From Lepidodermella squamata (Eukaryota; Gastrotricha): 64,000 nt of DNA. The DNA lies in assembly GCA_047495785.1 (NCBI GenBank), contig JBLDXI010000003.1:3844001-3908000 (forward strand). Reading direction: 5' to 3'. Under the pieces are notes generated by a model that worked only from the letters and a program-made list of their open reading frames with translations, searched no databases and had not been told where the DNA came from. Below are positions 34,863 through 48,800 of this stretch, in pieces (position 1 is the stretch's first letter; each line of letters begins with the position of its first letter). The position numbers and the translations under genes were made by a program.

Positions 34863-36564
34863 ATGTCCTCCTCGAACCGCCGAAAGCAGGCCAAGCCGAA
34901 ACCACGGCAATTAATTGGCGAGCCAGTCATTGAGATTCATGAAACTTCCACTCAAAGTGAAAGTCAGCCGCCATTGGATTCTCTAACAAAACTTCAAGAT
35001 TTATTCAGCAATTTATCCACCTTATTAAAGGACCAACGCCAATCTGCAATAACATTCAGCGAAACTTTGTCAAATTTTATTACAACCGGTGAAAGCCCTG
35101 CATCTTCATTCGACTTTACCGACCAATCATTGGTTGCCAGACTATTAAATTCCACCGAGGAACTGAAACAATCACTGGAAAATTTCGGCCAGTTAATCAC
35201 GACCGAACAACAGCAGGATACCCCTTCTGATTTAACATTTGAAAATAAGCCAAAATTAGAGCTATTCGAACAGCCCTCGGAACCTATTTTCACGTCATTC
35301 CGCCATCGTTGCCACATTTGCCAGAAAAATTTCGCTTCTGCGAGTTCGTTACAAATTCATTGCCGAACGCATACGGGCGAGCGGCCTTTCCAATGTTCGG
35401 TTTGCTCGGCGCGTTTTTCAACGAAAGGCAACTTGAAAGTGCACATATTACGGCACAAATTGCGCGATAATGGAAATAGCAATTCTGTTGAAGACCCGGC
35501 GGTAAAACCCGAAACATCAATGGCTTCGGATGATAATGCTAATAGCAGCCCGTCTACCGAGTCGAAATCGCGAATTATTCCATCTCGCCAGCCGTCGCAG
35601 TGCCATTTATGCCAACGAATTTTAAGCTGTAGATCGGCCTTGCTACTACACTTGCGAGTTCACAGCGGCGAGAGGCCATTCAGCTGCCCGAAATGCCATC
35701 GGACGTTTTCTACGAAAGGAAATTTACAGAGCCACATGTTTGTACATGCGAGTAAAAAAGTCGAACTACAACCGGTTTTTCAACCCTCTGAGTCATCGGT
35801 CAATGATCAGCGAAGTAACAGTGAAGCGCCAAGTCAGGTGACTGAAACGTCTTACGGCATCGACGGCGAGGCGAAACGGCACAGCGTGGCTTGCAACTAC
35901 TGCGGCAAGTTATTTTCGTGCCGAAGTGCCTTGCAAATTCACACGCGGACTCATACGAAGGAGCGCCCTTTTCAGTGCATGATATGCATGCGAAATTTTT
36001 CGACCAAGGGCAATATGAAGCAGCATTTATTGACTCATTCCGAGGCAGTTAATGGTAACAGCTGGGCCTTGGCTATGCGAAAATGCCGATCTATCCGGCC
36101 GGAATCGCTTTCTAACTACAGCTTGAACAAAACCAGTGCGAATAGCTGCGAAAGATGCGGCAAATCTTTCAAGTACGAATTTTTAAAAAAAATTTTAGAA
36201 TATTTTATTTATTTTCATTTTTTTCAGTTCACCTGCTGCTTTGCGAATCCACGAAAGGACGCATACCGGTGACAAGCCATTTCAATGTGATATATGCCTG
36301 AAGAGATTTACGACGAAGGGCAACATGAAGGTTCACCGTTTGAAAATTCACGGGGACGAAGAAAGTCCTCGCGGTGTCGAAACTCCATTTATTGACAGCA
36401 ACAACAAGCCGCTGCCAACGATTGCGTGCACATTCTGCCCGGTTAAATTTGCAACGCTCGGCGAACTCAGCCATCATAACGTTGAACACACGCAAAGCAC
36501 GCTAGCAGCACTTGCTGCCGCTGTTACGGCTATCACGGCGGCAACTCCTAGTGCTGCATTTTAA
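34863..36564 (+). CDS. Spalt-type C2H2 zinc-finger transcription factor
   Basis: Nuclear DNA-binding protein with the paired fingers of the spalt/SALL family. Exons 34863-36172 and 36228-36564; 1647 nt, 548 aa. It has four finger pairs, at about residues 149-200, 246-295, 342-390 and 429-479. In each pair the second finger carries the spalt box [10 protein letters not shown] or a close variant ([30 protein letters not shown]). A lone ninth finger ([17 protein letters not shown]) lies at about 502-522. The first fingers read [10 protein letters not shown] and similar. The N-terminal 145 residues are Ser/Thr/Gln-rich. There is no CCHC finger at the N-terminus, unlike vertebrate SALL proteins. 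The last pair is split by a 55 nt intron. AATAAA hexamers occur at 36656 and 36689. Confidence 0.88.
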
Positions 36565-37116
36565 AGTTATTTTTTACTCAGCGATTTGACATTACCACTC
36601 GATTTTTGTCTCATCTTTACCGGTTATACAATACTGCTGTAATTATTTTTTTAATAATAAATTTTACCATGTTTTTGGAATTTTTCAAAATAAAAGCGAG
36701 GCCATGACATTTTCATTTTTTTTATTACAAACTCATCGTGACCTATCTTCAATACAAAACTGACCTATATATTTACAAATCTCAACGCGCATCGAACTTG
36801 AACAACAAGGTTGAAAGGGCGGGAAATTATAAGTATGTGTAACCGGCATTGAGCGACCGGCAAGGCTATGTCAGCGGTCAGCGGATAAACATTGTGAAAT
36901 AGAATTTCAAAGATAAAGAGCGGAAAACCACGTATGGAGATAAACTGAGCAATTCTTCAAAATATAGCGCGGATTTTTTTTATAGAATTGAGGGCCCTCT
37001 TTACAAACAGTTCTCAGATGAAATATAATTGATCATCCGGGATTTTCGATGACGCACCGATTTTTTTTATCAATTACAGCGATATATTACCTATATTTAA
37101 TGTTGTGCATCTTTAT
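36565..37116. other. Convergent spacer
   Basis: 552 nt between the 3' ends of the spalt-like gene (+) and phosphatase copy 3 (-). Contains two AATAAA hexamers for the plus-strand gene (36656-36661, 36689-36694). No other feature is seen. Confidence 0.55.
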
Positions 37117-38075
37117 TCACTGGTCACGACCGGCCACGTTCGGCGACATAGAACCGCGCTTTTTGATTACTTCATTTTCGAAGGGCTTGCTGCTATCGTA
37201 TGGCGGCAGGCCGAATCGTTCGGGTTCGAAATCTTCGAGGCTTTTCAGCGCCATTGTCGCCGGCAGCGTGCTTGTATCCATGTCGGGGATCGAGGGCACC
37301 CAAACGCACGGCATTTCCGCCGCCAAAGCACCTTTGATTCCGAGATAGGCGTCGTCGAAAACAAGGATATTCTGCTTCGACTTCGGTTGGTTGGCGAAAC
37401 GCGAACCTGCAGCGAGGAAAATATCAGGCGCAGGTTTGCCGTGCTTTACATCGGGATCGCCCGAAAGAACGACGTGGTGGAAATATCTGTAATTAGACAA
37501 ATGAAAAATAGTAGGCCATAAATCTTAAGGAGGCGTTTTTATAATTATAGTTTAAAGATTTGTAGCTTACTTGTCGAAGAAAGCGCGATTTCTCTCTGTT
37601 TTAATAGCGAAGCCCTGAGGATCACTGCCAGTGGCAATAGCCAAAGGGACACCGTGTTCATATAGATGCTTCACAAGGCGCTCGGCACCTGGCATCAGAT
37701 CCGCGTTTGGTAACATTTCATCGAGCAGTTGGTGGGCGGTTCCATCGATTTCTTCGAGGCTTTCCCTGACACCGTACATTTCTAAAAGGATGAAAAATTT
37801 GATTATAAAACCACAGAAATGATTAATGATTTATTACCTTTGAAGAGCTGCTCGCCTTCAGTCAGGCAACGGCCTTGAACTTGGCGCCTCGATTCGTTTG
37901 TGAAATGGTGGTGCGAAAAACGAACGGCCATTTCATCAAAAACCCGGCCATAGATTTCTTCGGTATCTGTCAATTTTTCGTCAAGAAATGTATTTATGAA
38001 TTGCCAATGTCACTTACTGAGCAGAAGGCCGTCCAGATCGAATATGACATGGGTAATATTGGCGAGAATTGACAT
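37117..38075 (-). CDS. PUDP: HAD-family phosphatase, pseudouridine-5'-phosphatase-like, copy 3
   Basis: Third paralogue, 25 kb from the tandem pair and on the other strand. Exons 38075-38018, 37966-37838, 37781-37571, 37486-37117; 768 nt, 255 aa. It has FDLDGLLLNTEE (motif I, split across intron 1), IATGSD (II), KHGKPAPDIF (III) and VFDDAYLG (IV), so the catalytic residues are kept. The family signature after the first cap helix (MMGR in copies 1 and 2) is replaced by VQGRCLTEGEQ, which may alter the cap pocket and substrate. Intron 3 carries the dispersed ttaaggagg motif. The tail after GLPPYDSS is longer than in copies 1 and 2. Confidence 0.87.
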
Positions 38076-39862
38076 GGCTTTAGATTGCTTCTCGAAATTA
38101 ATGTCTCTAGGTAGGTTAAGGGAGTAATAAAATGCATAAACAATTAAAGCGTTGCCGACTTTAACGGCTAAAAAGCTGCATTACATAGGATTGGCAACAC
38201 GTTTTCCCCCATCATGACTTAATTGAGTGCTTCAAATGTTTTGGTAAAAGAGAATAGAGAATGCTCAATGGAATGAAAATGCCAAGAAAAAACTCCTTCA
38301 TTAAATACGAGTGATAGAACTCGTTTTATTGATCGGAGGGCGGTGTGGATGAGTGCAATATGAAAGGCGGTGTGCGCATGAGGTCATCAGACAGCGGCAC
38401 GAGCCAACTAAAAATTTGGCAGCCTTCATCGTCGCGAGAAAAGTGTGACTACAATAACATATGATGGCGCTGAACAAACAGGCTTCCAGCTTAATAACTT
38501 GAACTCGATTGACGAAGCGAAATAAGACTCGATTCGAAGTAAAAATGTTTAGGAAAAAAACTCATAAAAAATACTCCATTGCGTATAATTATGAGCTGTT
38601 TGTGTACTTGCACTGGCTTTCGGGTAGACGCTAATCTTGGCCACGCGGCGTAGTATATCATCAATTGCCTTTTTTATAGCCAGACGGCTGATGTGAGGTC
38701 CAAGTCCAATGTGCGGTAAAAGCCAAACATTACCAGGCAAAAAACCAGCCTACCGACTTTGACTCTTGTGTTTGTCAAGATAAGGAAAAATACTATATGT
38801 ATAAAAACTGCGGTCTGTCTAACGCGTCACGATTTTCGTTTATATGAGACTTGTTTTGAACGAGAGAATAAAATGGGAGCCACGTTATCGGTAGTATTTT
38901 GCCGGTGATACAATAAAAAACAACAGCGCAGAAAACGACCTGGATGCTGACTATCAGAGAGGATCGAAAATTCTCTGCGAAAAATTTGCTCGTTTTTTCT
39001 GTTGCTATGCAGTTGGTATATAAAACGCTCACATGAAAGGGAACACGATTTTTACTATACTGACATGCTCATCGGACTGCGCGAATACCACCACATCGAG
39101 ATTACGATGAAAGCGGGAAATATTTTTTCTCTGGCAACGGCGTGTATTTCTTGCCAAGATCGTCGATGAAAAAAACCGCTGCAAACGATTTGTTTTTTTG
39201 GCACGGGCCTGTAATACCGGAGTGTGTGCGCCCTTCTCACGCGTTTCACCTGATTTTGCCCTCGATGCTATTTTTTCTTCCTACAGTGTAATCAAACTGC
39301 TTCACCGCGGGAAAATTGATTTTTATGATTCGTATCGATATTTTGTAAAAGGCACAAAAGAAAATAAGTTGATCGATTGAATTATTAATTTCTCCTTTTA
39401 ATTATTTTCCCGTGGGGGCGAGCGAAATTGAAATGTGTCGAACATTTCCTTGCGATTTTTCACTGGCCCTTGGGCATCGACAATTTTGGCCGTGAAGACT
39501 GTACATTTCGTGGGTGCTTCCGGCCTTTCCGCAACGGCGCTAAATTTGACGTAAAAAATGTGGTGCCGCGGCGATTAGAACAAAGCGCGGCGCCCGCGAG
39601 CATGAAAGGAGGTGGCTTTTCACATTTTATCATGAGTCACAGCGGCGTGAGTGGAGAGGTGTTTTTGAAAGGTCACCTTGGTGACAACTCAGCATGCCTT
39701 CAATAGCATCGAACTGGTGATGTGAATAAAGAATACCCGTACTGAAGTTGTATCCAGAAAAAACTCGTTTTTCATCGTCCCCAAAGCACTGCGCTTATCT
39801 CGGATGGAAACAAAAAAGTGATAGCATCACTTGACTGATCAGTTTAACTTTGTCTTCCGAAA
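38076..39862. other. Intergenic region between divergent genes
   Basis: 1.79 kb between the start of phosphatase copy 3 (-) and the start of the coiled-coil gene (+). Open frames of 60-92 codons occur on both strands (for example 39428-39706 +, 38549-38740 -), none with a domain, signal peptide or splice partner that I can support. Confidence 0.5.
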
Positions 39863-42800
39863 ATGAGTGACGAGCAGAGCTACATTGTCCAGCAGATATT
39901 AAAGCGGCATGAAGAGGCTCGGGCGGCTCGGCAGCACAAACAGGCCCGCGAGGAGTTGGATCGTGTTCTCGATCGAGTGCAAAAGGTTAATTTGAACTCT
40001 GATGATAATTCGGTATTTTTAGGACACGGGTTCAATATGTTTAGATTTGTCACGACTACGATAAATTGTCAACAGAGAACACCAAGTCGAAAATCTTAGT
40101 CACAGAGGACGTGGTTCGTTTCCTCTTGGTTCCTCTTGGGGTCGATGATTTTTTAGCCCTGAATTTTGTTATTTTTCAGGACGAACTGGAGCAAATAATG
40201 CTAGACCCAGCTAAAAGGCATAAGGTCTGTAGTTTTAAAAGAAAATTCTAAAAAAAAATAAAATTACCTCCTGTTTTTGTTTACTCGATTAGCACCAGCA
40301 AGAAATGATGGTTTTGATAGTCGGCTATCAAAACGCCAGCAAAGAGCGCGTTAATCTCATGGGCCACGTCGGCGATGTTTGTTTTTTTCGCATTATTTGT
40401 TTACAGTTCAAATTTCTACCTATATATCGTCAACAGTTCCTAGGAACCAATGCGCGATATTTCCTTGACGATGACGGCATATCGACAGGCAAGGTTGGCT
40501 CGCCGACATTTGATCCGGATCGAAGTTTTGCCGAATTCGATAAGGCGCTTAGCTACGCCAGCTCAATGGCTGATAAGCTAAAACGCCTCGAGGAGCAAAT
40601 AGGTTTGTAAACAATAACGATTTTTCACCAAAATAATATTTTGATTTTCTTTCGTATTTTTTCCCAGTCGAATGTTTGATAAATTACGCGAATAACAAGG
40701 GCGGGAAATTGCGCAAGAAACTAGAGATGGCGCTGAACCAGGCGAAAAATGACATACGAGCGTTATCGGAGAAGTTATTGGCTGCTCAAACCGAATTGGA
40801 TGACCGGAAGGAAGCGCTTGTTCAGAACGTTCGCGAGCTGGAGGCCAAAAAGGGCGAGGTGAACAAACTGAAAAAGGAGCTGGAAGAAACGAAGCGCAAT
40901 CAATCAAGACTGGCCCACTCTGTTGAAGCGATGGAAGAGGTAAGGAGAATAACTAGTAATTAAGTCATATATTTATAAAAAAATATCAATTCCAGAAAGA
41001 TAAGAAGATCGAAGCACAGGAGCGTTTGATAATGGGTCTGCAAATCGATCTTGAAGAAGCTCGAAAGCATAAGGATAACCTCAGGAGTATGTACGACGAG
41101 GAGCAAGGGAGACTCGAGGTAAAAAATAATTGTTATCCCAGTCAAATTATCAACCATGACTTGTTAATTTCTTAGCAAAAATTGGCTGAGGTGGAAAATC
41201 AGCTGTTGAAGAAGTCTACATCTTTGGAGAGGACGAAAATGGACTTGTCTGATACTTTGGATCGTGTTGTGAAAGAATTCGAAGCGAGACATGCCGAGTC
41301 AATGGCGACAATGGAAGCCGATTACGAAGCTCGAATCAATGATATAAATGTACGAAATAGCTCTGTCCTACTAAGACACGATGGAAACTTACATATTATT
41401 CCCCATTATTAGGAACAACATAAAGCTGAACTGCAGGAGAAAGTCAATCGCATATATCAGCTTGACGAACGAAATCAGCAATTACAGGTAGAAAATTACT
41501 TTGCTATTTAATAATTATTTAATCCGAAGAATTCTTTGGCTCGATTAACAGATAGACAAGGACAATGTTGATGTAATAATGCTTGAAAGAAGTCATAGAT
41601 ACCTTTAAGTTGAAATTTTTGTTCAGCGTTTTTTTACAGCGAATGAGTTTGAAGCTCTGAAGTGTTTAATGAACCCTGCGATGAGAAAAATAGGCTTTTG
41701 GGATAAAATTAGCACATTTAAAAAGGGATCCTACAGGGAGAGGGATATAGGGCGAGATTTCTTTCGAACGCAGGCTTTGAATAGATTTGCGGTTTGTCCA
41801 CTCGAGTTTTGAAACACCGGCGAGACCAGAACCACTTCAGACCTTTACGGCTCACACGCGCCTCTTTCATTATGATTTTAAACATGAATCTTGCTTTGAG
41901 TTATATACTTTCGGTTTCACTTTCAGTCGTGTCAAAGCTATTTACCTATGGTTCATTTTTGTCACATTGCACCTTTTGGTTAATACAGGAGCAACTGAAG
42001 GCTGTTGTCAAACGGCTGGAATTGCAAAGCTACACAGAAGAGGCCCCAGTACCGGCTATGTCAGTGAGCAAATACGTGCAAGTAAGTCACCGCAAAAAAA
42101 TCACATTCACTTTTCAAATTTTCAGTTGGAGTTTTCAATTCGAATCTTTTAACTGAGAACTAAATGATTAATTGCTTCCTCAGGTCTCAGTCTTGATGGA
42201 AGACGCTGGCGTTCAAGTGAAAACAATCTCTGAGAAGTCTGAGAAAGAGAAGGCCGAGAAGACTCCAGTTGGCAAAGCGAAGAAGCCTTCGAAGGCCACC
42301 ATTGATACAGCTCCCTTGAGGGAAAGATTCGAGCAACGCGAACCATCTGGACCGCCGTTTGAGCTCGACGATGAGCCTAATTGGTGCTCAGTACCTGACG
42401 AAGAAGTGCGTGGACGCTTTGCGCAGTTCAGGGATCTGGTTAGTTAGAAAAGGTGTAAATCATGGAAGATATACGTATACTTTTTAATCTTAGGCGCGAT
42501 CTAGAATTCGTGAGCTCTTGGAACAATCTGGCTCGGCTTCTGAAGGGGCTCAGCGTGAGATGGAGAACATTCGAATGGAATTTGACGTAGCCTCGAAAGA
42601 ACTCATGCAAAAGAAGGGCCTGCTAGCACAGGTAACCTCGCTATCCCTTTTCTCTACCCTCTATAAAACAATGTTGATTCCCAAAGATGGCTAAGACATA
42701 CGCTCATCAAGGCGAGGAATTGCTCCAAATACAAACCGCTACGGAAATGGAAGCCAATGCAGCTTTGAAAGATCTGAAAGAGGCCGTTGAGTGTGTTGTA

Positions 42801-45800
42801 AGTCTCGTTTCAACGAAATCGCTTTCGCTTCGTCGTCCGCTTTCTAACTTGACTAATTCAATTGATGTTGTGACTAACAAAACTTTCATTATGAAGACGC
42901 CAAATAGCAACCGTGCAGCTAGTCAGCGTACGCCTATAACCAGGACGTTTGTGAATAGACCATCACCGCCTTCACCGGTTCGCTCTGTCAGAGGGGACCA
43001 TGTGAAGTCGGCGGTGCTGACTTTCGTGAGTTGTACCGAGGAGCAGCGATCGGAAACGTCATTCTATTGCTTCAACTCTTTCTCTTCCCTTGATTCTAGT
43101 CCCAGTAGTAGCACGTTAACCTGTCTGATCCTAAGTGATACTCTTCCTATTTCTTATGTGATTTTGTTAAGTTCTGAACACTGCTCAGCTCAAATAACGC
43201 CAACTTCTGCAATCGTCGTTTGTTTCTTGTACTTGAACCACTATGCTCTGAAGAGCCTCTTATTGTCTTCTCTATTAATTATGGCTGCAATAACCCAAAC
43301 TAACTCAAAAATCCTCCCATGGATACCTAGCTCTGCTCACAAAGGCAGACCTGAAAACGATATCGTCGTGGATGAAGACAAGTCTGATGACGATGATGAT
43401 TCGGATAGTTCGACAGAAGAAAGTTCTGGAAGTGAGGAAACATCTGATTCGGACGATACCGAAAGCACGGAAGAAAGCGAAGAATCAGAAGAGAGCGAGG
43501 AATCTGAGGAAACCGAGGAGAGTGGCGATGGCGATGACGACGATGATGATGATGATGACGAAGATGACGATGAATCCGAGGAGGAGACCGAAGAAACCGA
43601 GGAAGATTCCGAAGAAGAGACTAGCGAAGATTCTTCTGAGTCCGAAAGCGAAGATTCCGAAGAAACAACTAGCGGCTCATCAGATAAAACAGCAACCCCC
43701 GTGGAGAAAACGGTCGCCTCCAAGGGAAAGCAAGTTGCGCCTCAAGTCGGAAAAGGTGGTAAGAACCAACTTCCAAATAAGGGCGGTGCAGCTGCAAAAG
43801 CCAAGCCACCTGCGACAAAACTTGTCAAGCCAACCGACAAAGAGATCAAGAGCAAATCAAAACGCCTCGAAGACATCGAAATTAAACCGGAGGCGGATTC
43901 TCCATACTCAGGCTCGCCAATTAATCGGAACAAGAAAAGAAGCAAAGCTGGTTCATCGAAGAAAGGCAAACCTTCTTCTAGGAAGAGTAGTAGAAAGAAG
44001 CAGCAATCGTCTAGCGATTCATCGTCGAGTTCAGAAGATAGCAGTTCTGATTCCTCTTCTGGCCACCCTCCGTCAGATCATGCTCTATCCCGCCCAGTTA
44101 GGAGGTCTGAATCACCTGCAACGTTAACTAGCCGAAGTCAGACAACAAAGGAAGGCTCTCGACAAACGAAAAGTCACGAATCTCCCCCGGCGAAACCTCA
44201 GTTCGTCGACGAATCCCCGCCGTCCACTCACACCACGCCAGAGAGTGAAGAAGAACAGGATCAGGATGAGTCCAAGTCTTATACGTCCCATGCCGTCACT
44301 GACGATACCATGGCGGAAAAGTTTTCTGAGCTTGAGGATGACACAGCTGCAAACAAGTTTGACGCCATGTACTTGATGCTCAATAACCCCGCTGTGGCCC
44401 TCGTTGACGAAAATCGACCAATGTCGGCGCGCAACCGTCTAAGTGGAAGCATCTGTTCGGAATCCGGAGAAAGCGATGGCTCGCTTGTCGTAGTACGGTC
44501 AAAAATGCGACCTTTTTCTGCATTCGCACGAAATAGTGCTGAGGCAATGGTGAAGCCGAGAAAGATCCCTATACGAAAGCAAACTCAAAATCGTGAGTAT
44601 CGGCGAGAAATTTCAGCAGAATCGCGCAGCGAAGAAGCCATCCCTTCGCCCTCAGTTTCTTTGAAAAGTATACAGAAGGATGAAACAGCATCGTCTTGCG
44701 CACACGAGGTACCTACTGCTTCAGATAAGACTGTCACCCCTAAGTCAGGCAGGACCTTAATTCTGTCTCCTAAATCAAGGAGGACGACATTTCTGGAGCT
44801 GGCCGACGAGCCAACAAGCGCTACCCCTCAGCCACCTCATTCATCGCTGATACAAGACTCCGTCATTGACAAGGACGTCGAATTCGCTAAATCAGTTGCA
44901 TCTTATGTTGCCTCAGTCATTTCCCTCGCTGCCAACAATTTCTTGGGAATTCCGTCAGAGATCGCTGTCAAGCAGGAGAAAGCGTGGCTAGACGATACCT
45001 CTTTACCGCTGGACACCGCGACACGCTCTGAAAGCGGGAGCAGTAACGATTCGGTATTTGTGGACGATGTTCCTGATACTCATCGACCATCGATGCAATT
45101 TATAGCTTTGAGACGAAGTGTTTCTCTGGCAAGATACCTCACCGGTCGACAGGCGTCTAGTGCAGGAGACAAACAAGAAACTGCAGCCTCCTCGGTCAGA
45201 TTGTCACCCACCGTTTTAGCTCCTCAAGCGGAAGTTCAGATCCTAGAAGCTGAATTATTGGACCCGCGTCAGCCTTTGGAAAAAGAGCCTGAACCTGAAG
45301 AAAAGCGATCTGGTTCAGAACGGCCAGAGAGTGTTAGCGTTAGCGTTAGCCGGAGGAGCAGTAAATCATCCGCCTCGAAATCAAAAAAGAAAAAGAAGAA
45401 AAAGAAGAGCCGACGAAAGTCAGAAGGCGAACAAGCTAGCGTCAGCGTCAAGTCATCGAGCCGTAGAAGCAAAAAATCTCGAAAGAAGCATCGCAGACAT
45501 AGCATCGATTCGTCTACCTTGGAGTTGGAAGATAAAGCAGAGAAAAAGAAGCGCAAGAGGTCTTCAAAAAGCAGTAGTCGAAAAGAAGATGGAAGGGAAG
45601 CTCATGTTCCTGAAAAGATGGACGAGCCGCTAGCAAAAACCGAACCTGCTGTGGTTGTCTCAAAGTCACCAAAAGCGACACCTCCAGGTTCTAGACGACC
45701 TAGTCAGAGTGCTGGCACCAGCCGAAGGTCAAGCCTTCTCGCCAAAGTTGTTGAAAAGCCAGCTCCGCCTCTGGCACTGCAAGTCGAAGGAATTTCTTAT

Positions 45801-48800
45801 GAAAAGCTTGTGAAGCCTCAAGATGATCAAGCAATTAACAAGGCTGTAGCAGAGCGGGGACCTGACTCAGATAAAGTTCGTGGTAGACGACGGTCAAGTG
45901 GAAGTGCCTCTAGTGTAGTGTCTGTTAAATCAAAGGCGCCAGAGATTAGCAAGGCTGTTGAAAGCCCCGCAGAGGTACCCAAGGAGTCAGAATCTGAACC
46001 TGTCAATCAAGCCCAGGCGATAGAAGATAGACAGCGCTCTGAATCTTCTACTACATCGCCCGCTAAAATGGACGCAGATGAGCCTGATGATGTTGCCGAA
46101 GATTACCGCCCTCATCCCCACAGAGCTGCCCAGGTTAGAATTCAAGATGATAGGGACGATTCCCCGATCAAGAAGAAGACCCATTTTCCTGCTCCTATGA
46201 GAGATTCTTCGCCGACCATGCGCAGAAGACCTGTTACTGCAAAACCAGTTTCTGCAAGAAAATCGGCTCTTAATTTATCTCTTGCTCCACGGCCAGCTTC
46301 TAGCAAGTCGGTGAGAATCGCTCCCCAAGCGGAATCCTTCGAATACGAACCGCAGATAGCCTGGGAAGATAGGCTTGAAATGCTTGCCCAACCTCGCAAG
46401 AAGCATGTTCGATCTGATAAGCAAATGATGGAAGATGCTAAGAAATACAGGCTGTCCTCGAACGACGGCTTTGTCGTACTTGGAGTGAAAGAAGATTCGA
46501 CATTGTTCCAGGTTGAAGGAACTGGCGGAGCTTTATATGCCGGAAGGTTAACGTTGACTAATCGAGCTTCCAGCGCCAAGTCTACGAGATCGTCTGCCTT
46601 AGACACCGTGGCTATCGATCCAAGGGTTTCAACTGCCAGGCCTTTGTCTGCTGCGCACCAACCTCCTTTGGTCACCCAACCATTACAACCGGCACTTACT
46701 ACGAGCAGAATATTTATCCCGAAAACAAGTATCCAACTTGATGACTCAGCCACCTGTGAGTTTAGAATCAGCCCAGCAATACCTGTTGATATCAACAGGG
46801 CCATTTCTTCGCCAATAATGCGTGAAAGCGGCGCACGGTCGGCGACGGGTGTGACAAGTCCTCTGGTTGACCCTTACCGCAGCGCTCATTCATCTCGCCC
46901 TACAGAAGTGACAGCTAAATCACCAGTAATTACTAATTTGACTCAAGGAACATCTTTTCGTATTTACGACACGAACGAAAAGCCGTCAAATAATCGTGCG
47001 AAATCCGCAATGGCTCGCCCTTCGTCCAGGGCCCAGGGACCCCAGGCTCGAACGCCAAACGGCGACTCAACGCCTAACTATCGCAAAGAATTGAGACGGC
47101 CGGTGACTGCGGCGGCTCGAATGTGGTCCTTATTGGGGCATCTACCAACAAAGGTTGATGAAAATTCAATCCTGCCGAAATCTGGACCACGACCTAGACC
47201 CCGTCTGCTATCTGCAAAGCAGCGTCCGATGAGCTCGGATCTCGAGACAGGCTTTTCCGAGTCGTATCACATGGCGGACGACTCTGACGCGGAAATGCTA
47301 AACGCTAAGGACCTCTCTGCCGATGAAGGCTATTCGGCGCCTACGCCTATCATTCCACCGAAAACACCACCAATCAAGCAATCCATCAGGAAGCACAGTG
47401 ATGGCCAGGTTGGTGACGTGATGTATAGTTCGTGGTCGATTGCGTTCGTCTTTCGTTTCCTTTGGTTTGTCCGCCGGAAGAGCACACTTTTTGAACCTCG
47501 CAGATGAAAATGTTTAAATTCCACTAATTTCAAATTTGCGCAACAGCGATTGTAGAAGTTGGCGATAACTTTTCATCATCAATTTTACTTTCACACTTTC
47601 AATACTAATCAATAATGCACTTGTTATATAATCTGACATTCCAGCCACTTTTCATGACGTTATGTAAACCGAATTTCAGATAACCCGCCAAGGTCTCGCG
47701 TCGAAACCACCGTCCCAGGACGTTGTGGAAGAGTACAAGAAGAGCTATTCCACTGTTCTGCAACTAGGCTCGGACATTTTTGAATCAGTTCGAAGCAAAG
47801 CTCCTGAGGCGCTGAAAGACCTAGATTTCCAATCAGCTGTCTCTCAAGTTATCTCGCAGGAGCGGGCAGCAGCGACGACTTCAACTGCCGTATCGACCGC
47901 TACTCCAACTGCGAATGTCCCTAAACCGGCATCTAACGTTTCAGCGGATACCGGCATTGGACCGGGTCTGTCGACTGTGATTGCTGATCTGGAAAGTGCG
48001 GGCGATGATGCTGAGCTGGCACAGAAAATGACGACGCACGTGAATGCTGTCGTCAACCAGATTCACGTCGCTTTCGATCGATTATTAGCCTTGCCCATGG
48101 CGGATCCAGTAATTTTTTATTTCATGTCCCATTTATCGATTTTTATTTCGTGAATTTTAGAATAGTCACATCCATAAAGCTGAAGTTGAGCGACTGCGCC
48201 TAATTCAAGAGGAACTGTGAGTATATATCGATTTTAGCAACAGTGATTTCTCACCTTTTGTTTTTCTTGTAGAATGGATAAGCTCGAGCGGCAGAAGTCA
48301 TCCTACGAAGCCAAATTGAGGTAAAACACTGCGATCGCGAGTGAACTTATTCTAGTAATCGTTGTTGATTCTAGCGACCAAAATGCTGTCGTAGCTGAGC
48401 TGCGAGAGACGATTGAAGAGCTGAAGAGAGAGCTGGAGCGAATTTCTACCTCGCAGAAGATGCCACCAGAATATGCAGTGATGTTCACCCGGTTGGACGT
48501 CGAGAGAAATTCAAGAGCACTTCAACGCGCTGCTTCGAACCAACGACTTTCAACCCAGCAAATCGAAGACGCCATCAAGGCAATGGAGGAGTATGTTGAC
48601 ATGCCTGTTCAGCGTTTGGTTCATTTGATAGCGCAACGCCGTGGCGAGCTACCGGAGCAACACGCCGCCGTTAAACAAGCGCTACAGAAAACTGCTCGAC
48701 AACTGAATGCAACTAATGCTATTGTGGAAGCTGCTGCAGATCTCGGACCTCTGCTATCAACAGATATCGAACAGCTGGCTGAGGAGCGGGTTAGACTTGC

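Noticed and set aside
38549-39706. Several 60-92 codon frames between phosphatase copy 3 and the coiled-coil gene.
   Set aside because: They overlap on both strands, show no domain, and lie in probable promoter DNA.
40377-40406. A 30 nt intron in the coiled-coil gene (gtttgt to tttacag).
   Set aside because: Introns I can place confidently are at least about 47 nt. The stretch is also open in frame, so it may be coding or part of a longer intron.
43337-43723. Serine-only open frame on the minus strand.
   Set aside because: Antisense of the acidic GAN codon tract of the coiled-coil gene.
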